In this document: positions 41,775 through 51,211 of the stretch, piece by piece
Layout: each line of letters starts with the position of its first letter
Numbering within the stretch: the first letter of the stretch is position 1
Source of the DNA: Candidatus Thiopontia autotrophica
Lineage (GTDB): Bacteria > Pseudomonadota > Gammaproteobacteria > GCF-002020875
DNA length: 59,948 nucleotides
Assembly (NCBI GenBank): GCA_014384675.1
Contig: JACNFK010000023.1
Location: forward strand, 1 to 59,948
Direction: 5' to 3'
Made by a program: the position numbers and the translations under genes
Notes under the pieces: model-generated
What the model saw: the letters and a program-made list of their open reading frames with translations, nothing else
Database searches by the model: none
Told to the model about the DNA's origin: nothing

Positions 41775-43082
41775 TCAAGCACTTAATTGTCGTTGAAGGT
41801 TTTGATAATCATCATTTGTTCTTGAGTCACTCTCTCTTAACTCATTTATTTTTTTACAAGCATGTATCACTGTTGTGTGGTCTCGTCCACCAAAGGCTCT
41901 GCCAATTTCAGGCAGGCTCTTTTCTGTCAACTCTTTCGCCAGCGACATGGCAATCTGGCGGGGACGTGCTATTGAGCGCGAACGACTTTTTGAAAGGAGG
42001 TCTGACAGAGAGACGTTATAGTAGTCAGAGATGGTTTTCTGAATATTGTCAATTGATACCAGACGATCATGGACAGCGATCAGATCCCTAAGAGCAACTC
42101 GTACACTTTCAATGGTAATGGGCTCACCGGTCAGCTGGGTATTGGCCCGAACATTATTGAGGGCACCCTCAAGCTCCCTAACGTTTGATTTCACCAGTTT
42201 AGCAATCTCAAATGCAGCCTCCTGAGGAAGGTCCAGTGGTATCTGCTCAGCCTTTTTCATCAGTATTGCTACCCTGGTCTCTAGCTCTGGACGCTCGACA
42301 GGAACGGTAAGCCCGGCCCCAAAGCGTGACTTAAGTCTATCCTCAAGCTTGTCTATCTCTTTCGGATATTTGTCGCTGGTAAGAACAATCTGCTTGTTTC
42401 CCTCAAGAAGGGCGTTGTATGTATTGAAAAACTCCTCCTGTGAGGAGTGTTTTCCGGCAAAGAACTGAATATCATCGATCAATAGAACATCTAGACCATG
42501 AAAATACTGTTTGAACTGGTCAATAGTGTGGTGACGCAGGGCACTGACCATATCATTCACAAAATTCTGAGACCGGATATATAGAATTCTGCTTGATGGG
42601 TTTTTCTTCAACAGCTGGTGACCGATGGCGTGCATCAGATGGGTTTTGCCGAGACCAGTTGATCCGTGTATAAACAGAGGGTTATAGCTGGATTCAGGGT
42701 TATCTGCAACCTGTTTGGCGGCGGCATGGGCCAACTGGGTTGTCTTTCCCTCAACAAAGTTTGAGAATGTAAAAAACGGGTTCAGATTGTTCTCAAAATA
42801 TTCAGGTAGCAGGGACTCGGGCTGAGCTACTGAACTCTTCTTAGAGTTTGAGCCGATATAGAGAAAAACTTCGCTCTCGGAATCATCAATCTGCAGAATA
42901 GTTCGTCTGATAAGAGGAAGATAGTGACTCTGAACCTGATCAAGTATCAACCCATTTGGGGCAAACAACTCGATTGATCCATCTTTTTCAGTGACGTGGA
43001 GAGGGCGTATCCATGCATTAAACTCCTCATCCGGAAGCTCATCACCTAGAATCCTTAGACAGTTAGTCCAAACCTCAGCCAC
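41775..43082 (-). CDS. dnaA: Chromosomal replication initiator DnaA
   Basis: About 435 aa from a GTG start at 43080-43082, with an AAGGAGG site 7 nt upstream. The open frame runs 61 codons further, but that part is hydrophobic and unlike DnaA. Domain I starts AEVWTNCLRILGDELPDEEFNAWI. The AAA+ domain has Walker A HGSTGLGKTHLMHAI and Walker B VLLIDDIQFFAGK. The C-terminal DNA-binding domain has the signature GRDHTTVIHACKKI. It opens oriC for replication. Exact DnaA boxes lie on both sides and may serve autoregulation. Confidence 0.97.
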   Translation of the reverse strand: MAEVWTNCLRILGDELPDEEFNAWIRPLHVTEKDGSIELFAPNGLILDQVQSHYLPLIRRTILQIDDSESEVFLYIGSNSKKSSVAQPESLLPEYFENNLNPFFTFSNFVEGKTTQLAHAAAKQVADNPESSYNPLFIHGSTGLGKTHLMHAIGHQLLKKNPSSRILYIRSQNFVNDMVSALRHHTIDQFKQYFHGLDVLLIDDIQFFAGKHSSQEEFFNTYNALLEGNKQIVLTSDKYPKEIDKLEDRLKSRFGAGLTVPVERPELETRVAILMKKAEQIPLDLPQEAAFEIAKLVKSNVRELEGALNNVRANTQLTGEPITIESVRVALRDLIAVHDRLVSIDNIQKTISDYYNVSLSDLLSKSRSRSIARPRQIAMSLAKELTEKSLPEIGRAFGGRDHTTVIHACKKINELRESDSRTNDDYQNLQRQLSA

Positions 43083-43356
43083 TAAACATCCTCCTTGATG
43101 CTTTATAATCGTTTGATTAATAAAGAATATATTTACTATAAGCAGGAACCTGAAGACAAAGAAACCATACAACAAACCCCCCTGAATGAGGATGATTGTA
43201 GCCCCAAGAGAAAAAGTTATCCACAGTTGCTTCTGTTTTTTATTCATTGATTTATTGTTGATCAAGGAGTAGAGTTCGCTGTTCTCTGGAATGGGCTGAG
43301 GCCTGTTCAGGTATGGCCAAATACAGATTTAACAAGATATAAAAAGGTGAACGATC
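43083..43356. other. dnaA-rpmH divergent region with a DnaA box (candidate oriC side)
   Basis: A 274-bp gap between divergent dnaA and rpmH, the usual oriC place in pseudomonad-like chromosomes. It has one exact DnaA box TTATCCACA (43217-43225) and an A/T-rich tract (about 43100-43140). I see no cluster of further exact boxes. It must also hold the dnaA and rpmH promoters. Confidence 0.45.
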
Positions 43357-43491
43357 ATGAAGCGTACATTTCAACCTAGTGTACTGAAGCGTAAGCGTAC
43401 TCACGGATTTCGTGCAAGAATGAAAACCAAGTCAGGACGCAAGATCCTGAACGCTCGCAGAGCGAAAGGGCGCGCGCGCCTGGCTGCTTAA
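43357..43491 (+). CDS. rpmH: 50S ribosomal protein L34
   Basis: A 44-aa basic protein starting [20 protein letters not shown] and ending ARLAA, the full L34 sequence. An AAGGTG site lies about 8 nt before the ATG. It is the first gene rightward from the origin, followed by a hairpin terminator and rnpA. Confidence 0.97.
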   Translation: MKRTFQPSVLKRKRTHGFRARMKTKSGRKILNARRAKGRARLAA

Positions 43492-43520
43492 TTTTACAGA
43501 TAGCCAAGGTTGAAGAAAGG

Positions 43521-43546
43521 GGTGCTCTATAGCACCTCTTTTTTTC
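43521..43546 (+). terminator. Terminator or attenuator between rpmH and rnpA
   Basis: Stem GGTGCT (43521-43526) with AGCACC (43531-43536), loop CTAT, then TC and a T7 run. It lies 30 nt after the rpmH stop and ends just before the rnpA ATG, so it likely lets only part of the message reach rnpA. Confidence 0.8.
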
Positions 43547-43554
43547 TATTAAAG

Positions 43555-43929
43555 ATGGAGGCCTCATTCTCTTCCGAGCGACGACTGCTTACCGCAGCCA
43601 ATTATAGCCAAGTCTTTGATAATAGTTGTTGCAAGGCGGGAGATGACTCTTTTCTCCTGCTGGCAAGGTTAAATAATCTGAACCATGCACGTCTTGGCCT
43701 GGTGATTGCAAAAAAAAAGCTAAAGCTCGCGGTTGACAGGAATCGTGTCAAACGGATCTCAAGAGAGAGCTTTCGTACCCTGCAGTGCGAGCTTTCAGGG
43801 ATTGATGTTATAGTGCTTTGCCGCTCTGGCGTGGTGAGGCTAGACAAAAAAGAGATTCGTCGCAGACTGGATCTTCTTTTCGATAAAATAAACAGATCAA
43901 AAAAACAGATACAGGCAGTTAGCGAATAA
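43555..43929 (+). CDS. rnpA: Ribonuclease P protein component
   Basis: A 124-aa basic protein. The N-terminus SSERRLLTAANYSQVF and the signature RLGLVIAKKKLKLAVDRNRVKRISRESFR (the RNR motif) identify RnpA, which binds the RNase P RNA for tRNA 5' maturation. The frame is open upstream from a TTG at 43510, but that stretch encodes the terminator hairpin; the ATG at 43555 is the family start, with a weak AAAG site. It is followed directly by yidC, 2 bp later. Confidence 0.93.
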   Translation: MEASFSSERRLLTAANYSQVFDNSCCKAGDDSFLLLARLNNLNHARLGLVIAKKKLKLAVDRNRVKRISRESFRTLQCELSGIDVIVLCRSGVVRLDKKEIRRRLDLLFDKINRSKKQIQAVSE

Positions 43930-43931
43930 TC

Positions 43932-45629
43932 ATGGACACTCAGAGACTCATCCTATTTGTTGCACTCTCTTTTCTCTCACTAATGTTGTGGGATGCGTGG
44001 CAACTGGAGCAGGGAGCCGGTCAACCACAGCTTTCTCAAGCAGAGCAGCAGCATGCACAGACATTTTCTGTTCCTGTAGCGCCTGAGGCGAGAACCGTTG
44101 ATATCGCTACAGGGGGAGGAGTTCCCAGGGTTTCTGCCCCTGAGGCTGAGCAGAGCGGTCAGCCTCGTGTGGTTGCCGAGAGTGAGATGAGAGCATCCGG
44201 CACACCCATTCATGTTGAGACAGACCTTCTGAGTGTGATAATAAACAGTGAGGGAGGAGATCTGCGACAGGTTGATCTGCGTCAGCACGGACAGGACTCA
44301 GAGCACAAAAATATCCCATTCCGCCTGATGAGTGAGGACGACCAGTTCTTTGTTGCGCAGACAGGAATTATGGGTGGAAAGGGGACAGTAAAGAGCAGCT
44401 ATCCTGATCATCACGCCATCTACGAGGTAGAGCAGACTAATTTTGTAATGGCTGGAGAGGAGGAGTTGCAGGTGCCAATGGTGTGGCACGATGATGCTAA
44501 TGGAATCAAGATTACAAAAACATACATATTCCATCACAACAGCTACAAGATTGATGTGGTCTACCATGTAGAAAATAGTGGCACCACAACCTGGAAGGGT
44601 GGACTCTATGGTCAGCTACTGAGAAATGATCAGACACCAGAGGCTGAAAACAGCTTTATCTATACATATACCGGCGGCGTTACCTACACCAATAGTGAAC
44701 ATTACCAGAAGGTAGATTTTGACGAGATGGCAAACAGAGCACCTATCCGCAATGCGGACAAAGGATGGGTTGCAATGATTCAGCACTACTTCCTTGCTGC
44801 GGTTGTTCCAGACTCAAATCTTAAGCCAACACTCTATACAGACCAACAGTCCAGTGGGCACTATGCCATTGGAGCAATTCTTCCAGTTGTCTCTGTGCCA
44901 GCAGGGGAGAGTGGAGATCTAGCAATACAGTTATACACCGGGCCCAAAGATCAGGAGCGTCTTGAGTTACTGGCCGAGGGGCTAGAGCTGACGGTCGATT
45001 ACGGTTGGCTGACATTCCTGGCGCAGCCGCTATTCTGGATTCTCAACGAGATTCAGGATGTGGTCAGCAATTGGGGGCTCTCTATTATTTTGCTTACCAT
45101 TCTGATTAAACTGGTGTTTTTCAAGCTGTCGGAGACAAGCTATCGCTCGATGGCGAGAATGCGCAAACTCTCGCCACGTCTTACATCACTAAAAGAGCGC
45201 TACGGAGATGATCGTCAAAAGATGAATGAGGCAATGATGAAGATCTACCGAGAGGAGAAGGTCAACCCCATGGGTGGCTGTCTCCCTATTCTGGTGCAGA
45301 TCCCCGTCTTTATTGCCCTCTACTGGGTGCTACTGGAGAGCGTTGAGATTCGTCAGGCACCATTCATGCTCTGGATTCAGGACCTCTCCGCCAAGGATCC
45401 GTACTATATTTTGCCGTTGTTGATGGGTGGCTCCATGTTGATTCAGCAGAGGCTTAATCCAGCACCAATAGACCCTATTCAACAGAAGGTGATGATGGTT
45501 CTGCCGGTTGTATTTACCGTCTTCTTTGCCTTCTTCCCGGCTGGCCTGGTTCTCTACTGGGTGGTGAATAATGTGATCTCCATATCCCAGCAGTGGTATA
45601 TAACCAAAAAGATCGAGGCCGCTGGATAA
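43932..45629 (+). CDS. yidC: Membrane protein insertase YidC
   Basis: A 565-aa inner-membrane protein. Its first transmembrane segment (about 5-22) is followed by the large periplasmic domain typical of Gram-negative YidC (about 25-350) and a C-terminal core of five helices with VKLVFFKLSETSYRSMARMRKLSP and NPMGGCLPILVQIPVFIALYWVL. It inserts membrane proteins with or without SecYEG. The usual yidD gene between rnpA and yidC is missing; only 2 bp separate them. Confidence 0.97.
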   Translation: MDTQRLILFVALSFLSLMLWDAWQLEQGAGQPQLSQAEQQHAQTFSVPVAPEARTVDIATGGGVPRVSAPEAEQSGQPRVVAESEMRASGTPIHVETDLLSVIINSEGGDLRQVDLRQHGQDSEHKNIPFRLMSEDDQFFVAQTGIMGGKGTVKSSYPDHHAIYEVEQTNFVMAGEEELQVPMVWHDDANGIKITKTYIFHHNSYKIDVVYHVENSGTTTWKGGLYGQLLRNDQTPEAENSFIYTYTGGVTYTNSEHYQKVDFDEMANRAPIRNADKGWVAMIQHYFLAAVVPDSNLKPTLYTDQQSSGHYAIGAILPVVSVPAGESGDLAIQLYTGPKDQERLELLAEGLELTVDYGWLTFLAQPLFWILNEIQDVVSNWGLSIILLTILIKLVFFKLSETSYRSMARMRKLSPRLTSLKERYGDDRQKMNEAMMKIYREEKVNPMGGCLPILVQIPVFIALYWVLLESVEIRQAPFMLWIQDLSAKDPYYILPLLMGGSMLIQQRLNPAPIDPIQQKVMMVLPVVFTVFFAFFPAGLVLYWVVNNVISISQQWYITKKIEAAG

Positions 45630-45645
45630 TCCCGGCGTATAGATC

Positions 45646-46986
45646 TTGGATGAGACCATCTGTGCCCAGGCGACTGCCAATGGTCGCGGTGGTGTGGGCA
45701 TACTCAGGGTATCGGGCGACAGTGTTCAACCAATAGCACTCTCAATTCTTGGGAAGGTCCCGGAACCAAGAGTAGCTGAGCTTCTCAGTTTTCTGGATGA
45801 GAAAGGGGATCCCATCGATCAGGGGATAGCCATCTTTTTCCCCAATCCAAACTCATTTACTGGTGATGATGTGCTTGAGCTGCAGGCGCATGGTGGTCCT
45901 GTGGTTATGGACCAGTTGATGCGTAGAGCACTGGAGTTGGGAGCACGAGCAGCACGTCCAGGAGAGTTTTCGGAACGTGCATTTCTCAATGGCAAAATGG
46001 ATCTGGTGCAGGCAGAGGCGATTGCAGACCTGATTGACAGCGCCTCGGAGCAGGCGGCACGCTCTGCCGTGCGCTCTCTTCAAGGCGCTTTCTCAACAGA
46101 GGTTCATCATCTGGTTGATGCGGTAACTGAGCTGCGAATTTATGTAGAGTCATCAATGGATTTTCCAGAGGAGGAGATAGACTTTCTGGCAGAAGGAGAC
46201 GTTGCAGGCAGGCTGCAGGCGATTGCGCAACAGCTGGAGCGGGTATTGGATAGTGCCAGAGAGGGGGTTTTGTTAAAAGAGGGGATGACTCTGGTCATTG
46301 CTGGCCGCCCCAATGCAGGCAAGTCCAGCCTGCTTAATGTGCTGTCTGGAAAAGAGTCAGCCATTGTGACCGAGATTCCAGGTACCACCAGAGATCTACT
46401 CAAGGAGCAGATTGATATAGATGGGCTTCCAATCCACATTATCGATACCGCAGGGCTGAGAGAGAGCGACGACCCAGTGGAGCAGGAGGGGATCCGTCGT
46501 GCCTGGCAAGAGATTGAAAAAGCGGACCAAGTACTTCTGCTGGTAGATGATCAAGATGGTCTTACAGAAGAGGATTGGCATGCACTGGATCAGATAGAGC
46601 ATATTCCTGTCACTATCGTGCGCACAAAAATAGATCTAACCGGGAAAGAGCCCGGGCTTCAGGGTGGAGAGCGAGATACAGAGATAGCGATCTCGGCAAA
46701 AAGTGGAGATGGAGTCAACCTGCTACGCACCTTTCTTAAGGATGCTGCAGGTTATCAGTCGGGTGGAGAGGGAACTTTTCTTGCCAGAAGGCGCCACCTT
46801 GATGCACTGCAACGTGCCCAACGTTCACTACAGCAGGGCAGGGAACAGCTGACAGAATTCCATGCCGGAGAACTGCTGGCTGAGGAGTTGCGCCACTCTC
46901 AGGAGGCGCTCTCCGAAATTACAGGAGAGTTCACCAGTGACGATCTTCTGGGAAAGATCTTTTCCTCCTTCTGTATCGGAAAGTAA
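45646..46986 (+). CDS. mnmE: tRNA modification GTPase MnmE
   Basis: A 446-aa protein. The tetrahydrofolate-binding N-terminal domain starts [22 protein letters not shown]. The G domain (about 215-375) has [20 protein letters not shown] and a TKID-type base motif (RTKIDL). The invariant C-terminal CIGK is present. With MnmG it modifies U34 of tRNAs. The start must be TTG at 45646: an in-frame TAG sits two codons upstream and no ATG or GTG is available. It is 16 bp after yidC, and the downstream nitrate gene is convergent. Confidence 0.95.
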   Translation: MDETICAQATANGRGGVGILRVSGDSVQPIALSILGKVPEPRVAELLSFLDEKGDPIDQGIAIFFPNPNSFTGDDVLELQAHGGPVVMDQLMRRALELGARAARPGEFSERAFLNGKMDLVQAEAIADLIDSASEQAARSAVRSLQGAFSTEVHHLVDAVTELRIYVESSMDFPEEEIDFLAEGDVAGRLQAIAQQLERVLDSAREGVLLKEGMTLVIAGRPNAGKSSLLNVLSGKESAIVTEIPGTTRDLLKEQIDIDGLPIHIIDTAGLRESDDPVEQEGIRRAWQEIEKADQVLLLVDDQDGLTEEDWHALDQIEHIPVTIVRTKIDLTGKEPGLQGGERDTEIAISAKSGDGVNLLRTFLKDAAGYQSGGEGTFLARRRHLDALQRAQRSLQQGREQLTEFHAGELLAEELRHSQEALSEITGEFTSDDLLGKIFSSFCIGK

Positions 46987-47004
46987 TGGTATGAGATATC
47001 CGGG

Positions 47005-48930
47005 TTAACGAGCTTTGGTGCTCCTGTTGGTTGCAAGGTATTGGTTCAGTGCGCAACGGGCATCGGCGATCAGCTCATCCAGGCGGAAGGGGTGGTGGCG
47101 GGAGGGCTCTACCCCTAATGTTGTTGTTTCGGAGAGGCCACTCTCAATGGCATGCTCCATGAAACCCGGATTTTTCCAGAAGAAGGCGCCTGGCATGGTG
47201 GTTGGAATAACCAGAACATAGAACAGTGCACGACCAATGATGGAGGCCACAGCCACCATTACAGCCAGCAAAAGGAGAAGTGGGGCTGAATAGAGATCAA
47301 ACCAGGTCATGGTGAAGAGGAGCAACAGGGAGAAAGATATCAACCCATTGCGAAGCCAGTAACTGTAGCCATATGTGGTCTGCTGCTGGTAGATGGAGGC
47401 AGCTCCTTCATTTGTGGCGTGTTCCAGATCTAGCGAGTGAAAGAGTAGCCCAATCCCCTCCAGTGAGATCCCAAAGGCCATCACCATCGCCAGCAGTCGA
47501 CCCAGTTCTGGTGAGAGTTGATCCATGGCTAATGCAATCAGGAATAGCAGGAGTGCACCAAGAGAGAGAGCGGTTCCAACAAATGCAGCAGCAGTATGCC
47601 AGTGATCCCAGTAGGGGCGTGCGGGGATTCGGTAGAGCTTGATCATGTAGTATCCGCCCACTCCACCACCCAACAGGGAGAGCCCGATAAAAAGCTCCTG
47701 GATGAGAGATGGAAATAGCTCACCAAAAAGGAGTTCAGCGAGCGCAAAGAGGGTGAAACCGGCCAGCCCGATAGAGAAGAGGGTGACACCGGCGATCTCT
47801 CGACTCACCGGAGAGAGCTTCAGGTTATAGAACCCCCGGTAGAAGCGGTGTGGTTTTCCAAGATGCATATTGAGCTTAAAGAGACCAACACCCATTGTGA
47901 TCAGCAAGATCAGGGTAGTAGGAACCTGAACAGAAACATCTTCGAAGAGTGAAAATGGTGGGAGCGAAAACCATCTTCCCAGCGCAAGCAGCAAGAATGA
48001 TCCAATTACCATCTGGCTAGTGAGGGTAAAGATGACATGTCCATTTTCGTGGGAGCCGAGTAGCTTCTTCAGATTCCAGGAGCGAGTGAAGCCATGTTTT
48101 GGGTCGAGCTCAGGCTGAAATTGCTCTCCTGCTTTGCACCTTCTGTTTTTCTCGGGGCTCTCCTCTTGGTGATACTTCAGTGGTACTTGATCCAGGCGAT
48201 GCATCTCTCGGTGTGTGGTTCGGGTCTGCTGAAAACGGATATTGGGGTGGGTGATATCGGTTCGTGGGAAACCCGGGATTGTGGTTTGTGACTGTTCTCT
48301 CCCCTCCGGGATGTTTTCAATCACTCCAAAATCGAGCGCCTTGCCAAGGCAGGCAGAGACACAGGCCGGTTTCAGCCCAACCTCAAGTCGATCCACACAC
48401 ATATTGCACTTGGTCACCTGCCCTTTCACTGGATCCAACTGCGGTGCATTGTAGGGGCAGACCCAGGTGCAGTACCCACAACCAAAACAGATGTCGGGAT
48501 CCTGTAGCACCGCACCATATTCGGAAAACTTGGTATAGGCTCGGGTGGGGCACCCCTTGAGACAGACCGGGTTGTCACAGTGGTTGCAGGCCATCGAGAT
48601 ATTGAGGCGCTGAACATTGGGATAGCTTCCTCCCTCGACAAAACCGACTGAGCGGAAGGCAAGATGGGCGGGGTTATCATTTTTCTCCGAACAGGCCGAT
48701 TCACAGGCGTGACAGGCGATACAGTTGTCGGCATTGAAATAGAATCCATGCTGTTTGTAGCGGTTGGGGTTCTCTCCAATGGCCGAGTCACCATTGATGT
48801 TGAGGCTCTTGTTGTGGAGTGGGTCTCCCTCCTTAGCCAGCTCAATTTGCTTGCCGTAGCGATTGGTTGATTCCGAAACGGGATCGCTGAGTAGTGCGTA
48901 GTCAGGTTCAAATTCTCTGCGCTGAAACAT
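47005..48930 (-). CDS. Fused DmsB/DmsC-like subunit: iron-sulfur protein plus quinol-binding membrane anchor
   Basis: A 641-aa protein. Residues about 60-225 are a DmsB-type ferredoxin with four cysteine groups (CIACHACESAC from Cys70; CNHCDNPVCLKGC; CFGCGYCTWVC; CNMC with ACVSAC), predicting four [4Fe-4S] clusters. From about 300 to 585 there are about eight hydrophobic helices like DmsC/NrfD anchors. There is no signal peptide, so the clusters face the cytoplasm. It is the last gene of the nirBD-nasA run, 10 bp after nasA, with an AGGAGT site. It most likely moves electrons from quinol to the nitrate reductase, replacing the ferredoxin or flavoprotein used by usual assimilatory enzymes. That role is inferred from domains and context. 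Confidence 0.82.
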   Translation of the reverse strand: MFQRREFEPDYALLSDPVSESTNRYGKQIELAKEGDPLHNKSLNINGDSAIGENPNRYKQHGFYFNADNCIACHACESACSEKNDNPAHLAFRSVGFVEGGSYPNVQRLNISMACNHCDNPVCLKGCPTRAYTKFSEYGAVLQDPDICFGCGYCTWVCPYNAPQLDPVKGQVTKCNMCVDRLEVGLKPACVSACLGKALDFGVIENIPEGREQSQTTIPGFPRTDITHPNIRFQQTRTTHREMHRLDQVPLKYHQEESPEKNRRCKAGEQFQPELDPKHGFTRSWNLKKLLGSHENGHVIFTLTSQMVIGSFLLLALGRWFSLPPFSLFEDVSVQVPTTLILLITMGVGLFKLNMHLGKPHRFYRGFYNLKLSPVSREIAGVTLFSIGLAGFTLFALAELLFGELFPSLIQELFIGLSLLGGGVGGYYMIKLYRIPARPYWDHWHTAAAFVGTALSLGALLLFLIALAMDQLSPELGRLLAMVMAFGISLEGIGLLFHSLDLEHATNEGAASIYQQQTTYGYSYWLRNGLISFSLLLLFTMTWFDLYSAPLLLLLAVMVAVASIIGRALFYVLVIPTTMPGAFFWKNPGFMEHAIESGLSETTTLGVEPSRHHPFRLDELIADARCALNQYLATNRSTKAR

Positions 48931-48940
48931 CGGAGTACTC

Positions 48941-51187
48941 CTAAAAGGCTCTCATTTCCATACTGAGACAAGCAGCACTCGGCTGATCCATGATCTTTTC
49001 AATCCGGATTGCAGACTGCTTGTAGGCGGGCTGGCGGGAGTGTGGATCCAGCAGGCCGAGAGTGAGGCGGTTGGCACAGTCATGGAAGTGGAAGGGGAGA
49101 AAGAGCATGTTCCTGGGAACCCGATGGGGGGGTTGCGCCATGACGATGGCATCGGATCGACGGGAGATCAGGCGAATATATTCACCCTGAGCTATTCCTC
49201 TCTCTCTACAGAGATCCGGGTTGATCTCGACAAATGGGATTGGGCTGAACTTGTTGTTGTTTCCGATCTTTCCGGTCTTGGTACGGCCATGCCAGTGCGC
49301 TACCAGACGGCCGGTGTTGAGCCAGAGTGGAAATTTCTCATCCGGCACCTCGTTATTGTCGATAAAGGGGAGGGGGATCAGTTTGGCGCGCCCATCCGGG
49401 TACTGGAAGCTCTGAGGGTCGGTGTAGAGCCGACGGCCACCGTGAGGAGGCTCTTTTCCCTCAGACCTCTCATTTTCAGTATAGGGCCACTGAACTCCTC
49501 GTTGTGCTTCAAGTAGTGGATGGTCCATCCCGGAGATATCGGCAAGCCGTCCTTTTGAGAGGCTGGCCATCTCGGCAAAGATATCCGAGGCACTCTCTGG
49601 AAAGTGGACGGATCGTCTCACTGGTTTACCGCTCTCTTTCTGCCTGGATTGATAGTTCTCCTGATTGAATCGTTCCGCCATCCGGTTGAAAATCCAGAGA
49701 TCGGGTTTGGCCTCTCCCGGAGGATCCATGATTGGGGTGACCCGGTTGATTCGTCGCTCGGTATTGGTCATCACTCCATCCTTTTCGGCCCAGGTTCCCG
49801 CTGGGAGGTAGAGGTGGGCATATTGTGTACTCTCACTATCCTGATAACAGTCCTGAACGATGCAGAGTTCCAGTTTCTCCATCGCCTTGCGAACCCGGGC
49901 ACTATTGGGGAGTGAGGTAAGCGGATTGGTTGCAATCAGCCAAATCCCCTTGATCTCACCGCTCTCAATGGCATGGTAGATATCGGTCTGGTACATTCCC
50001 CGCTTGGTTGGCAAGAACTCCGGATCAATACCCCAGTAGGAGGCAATCTCTTCTCGATCCTCCCGGTTCTCCAGATAGCGGTAGTTGGGAAGGCCGGAGC
50101 AGGAGGACCACTCTCGAGTTCCCATTGCATTGCACTGTCCGGTAATGGAGAGGCTGGTTCCGCCCGGCTTTCCGATGTTGCCGGTAATCAGTGCAAGGTT
50201 GTTGATTCCCACCACACCATCCGAGCCATGTGTCGACTGATTGATTCCCATGGTCCAGATCTGCATCGCAGCGGTTGATTTTGCAAAGATCCGTGCCACC
50301 TGACGAATGGTGTCCTCATCGATGCCACAGAGCCTTGATGCAGTGGTCGGATCATAGCGAGCTACCTCGGCACGCAGTGACTCGATCCCCGTGGTGTTCT
50401 TTTCAATATAGTCTTGATTCTCCCAGCCATTAGAAAGGATCACATGCATCAGTGCATTCTGCAGCACCACATCGGTTCCCGGGGTAATAGGGAGGTGGAT
50501 ATGGGCATTCTGCGCCAGCATGGTGACGCGTGGATCGACCACGATCAGTGGAAAACCGCGCTTCTCCTGCGCCTCTTTCATCCGCCAGTAGATGATGGGG
50601 TGCTGCTCCGGCAGGTTGGAGCCCCACGCGATCAGGCAGTCGGTATGATCGAAATCCTCATAACAGCCGGGGGGGCCATCGGAGCCAAAAGAGCGCTTGT
50701 AGCCGGAGACGGCCGATGCCATGCAGAGGGTGGTATTGCCATCATAGTTGTTGGTTCCGATCAGTCCACGAGTCAGCTTGCCGAGGGTATAGAACTCCTC
50801 GGTCAGCAGCTGCCCGGTGGAGACGACCGCTACAGAGTCTCGGCCATGGGCTCTCTGGATCCTGAGTATCTCTTGATGTGCATTGTCCAGGGCACTCTCC
50901 CAGCTGGTTGGCTCCCACGGCTGGTGCCAGTGGTTACGAATCAGTGGTACCGTGCCACGACCAGAGGATTCAAACAGCTCATGCTCGAAGATCCCCTTGA
51001 GACAGAGCTTCCCTCGGTTGACATCGGCATCAGCGACCCCCCGGGAGCTGACCGCCTTCCCCTCCTGGTTGAGCCCAACCTCAATCGAGCAGCCAGTGGA
51101 GCAGTAACCACAGGTGGCATATTTCCACTCCACCACCCTCTTATCGACAATGGTGATCGGGTTTTTATTGGATCTTCCAAACAGCAT
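48941..51187 (-). CDS. nasA: Assimilatory nitrate reductase catalytic subunit (NasA/NarB type)
   Basis: A 748-aa molybdopterin enzyme. The N-terminal [4Fe-4S] ligands are Cys26, Cys29, Cys33 and Cys62 (ATCGYCSTGC and KLCLKG). The molybdenum-ligating cysteine is Cys155 in TLCMASAVSGY, as in NarB/NasA. There is no Tat signal, so it is cytoplasmic. It reduces nitrate to nitrite for NirBD. At 748 aa it lacks the C-terminal BFD-like [2Fe-2S] domain of enterobacterial NasA and matches the shorter NarB size. The ATG at 51185-51187 lies 24 bp after nirD. The neighbouring DmsBC-like fusion is the likely electron donor. Confidence 0.93.
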   Translation of the reverse strand: MLFGRSNKNPITIVDKRVVEWKYATCGYCSTGCSIEVGLNQEGKAVSSRGVADADVNRGKLCLKGIFEHELFESSGRGTVPLIRNHWHQPWEPTSWESALDNAHQEILRIQRAHGRDSVAVVSTGQLLTEEFYTLGKLTRGLIGTNNYDGNTTLCMASAVSGYKRSFGSDGPPGCYEDFDHTDCLIAWGSNLPEQHPIIYWRMKEAQEKRGFPLIVVDPRVTMLAQNAHIHLPITPGTDVVLQNALMHVILSNGWENQDYIEKNTTGIESLRAEVARYDPTTASRLCGIDEDTIRQVARIFAKSTAAMQIWTMGINQSTHGSDGVVGINNLALITGNIGKPGGTSLSITGQCNAMGTREWSSCSGLPNYRYLENREDREEIASYWGIDPEFLPTKRGMYQTDIYHAIESGEIKGIWLIATNPLTSLPNSARVRKAMEKLELCIVQDCYQDSESTQYAHLYLPAGTWAEKDGVMTNTERRINRVTPIMDPPGEAKPDLWIFNRMAERFNQENYQSRQKESGKPVRRSVHFPESASDIFAEMASLSKGRLADISGMDHPLLEAQRGVQWPYTENERSEGKEPPHGGRRLYTDPQSFQYPDGRAKLIPLPFIDNNEVPDEKFPLWLNTGRLVAHWHGRTKTGKIGNNNKFSPIPFVEINPDLCRERGIAQGEYIRLISRRSDAIVMAQPPHRVPRNMLFLPFHFHDCANRLTLGLLDPHSRQPAYKQSAIRIEKIMDQPSAACLSMEMRAF

Positions 51188-51211
51188 AAGATTTCTCTTC
51201 AGAGGATGGGA

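Noticed and set aside
43083-43265. 61-codon N-terminal extension of DnaA
   Set aside because: The extension is hydrophobic and unlike DnaA; an AAGGAGG site correctly placed before GTG 43082 marks the real start.
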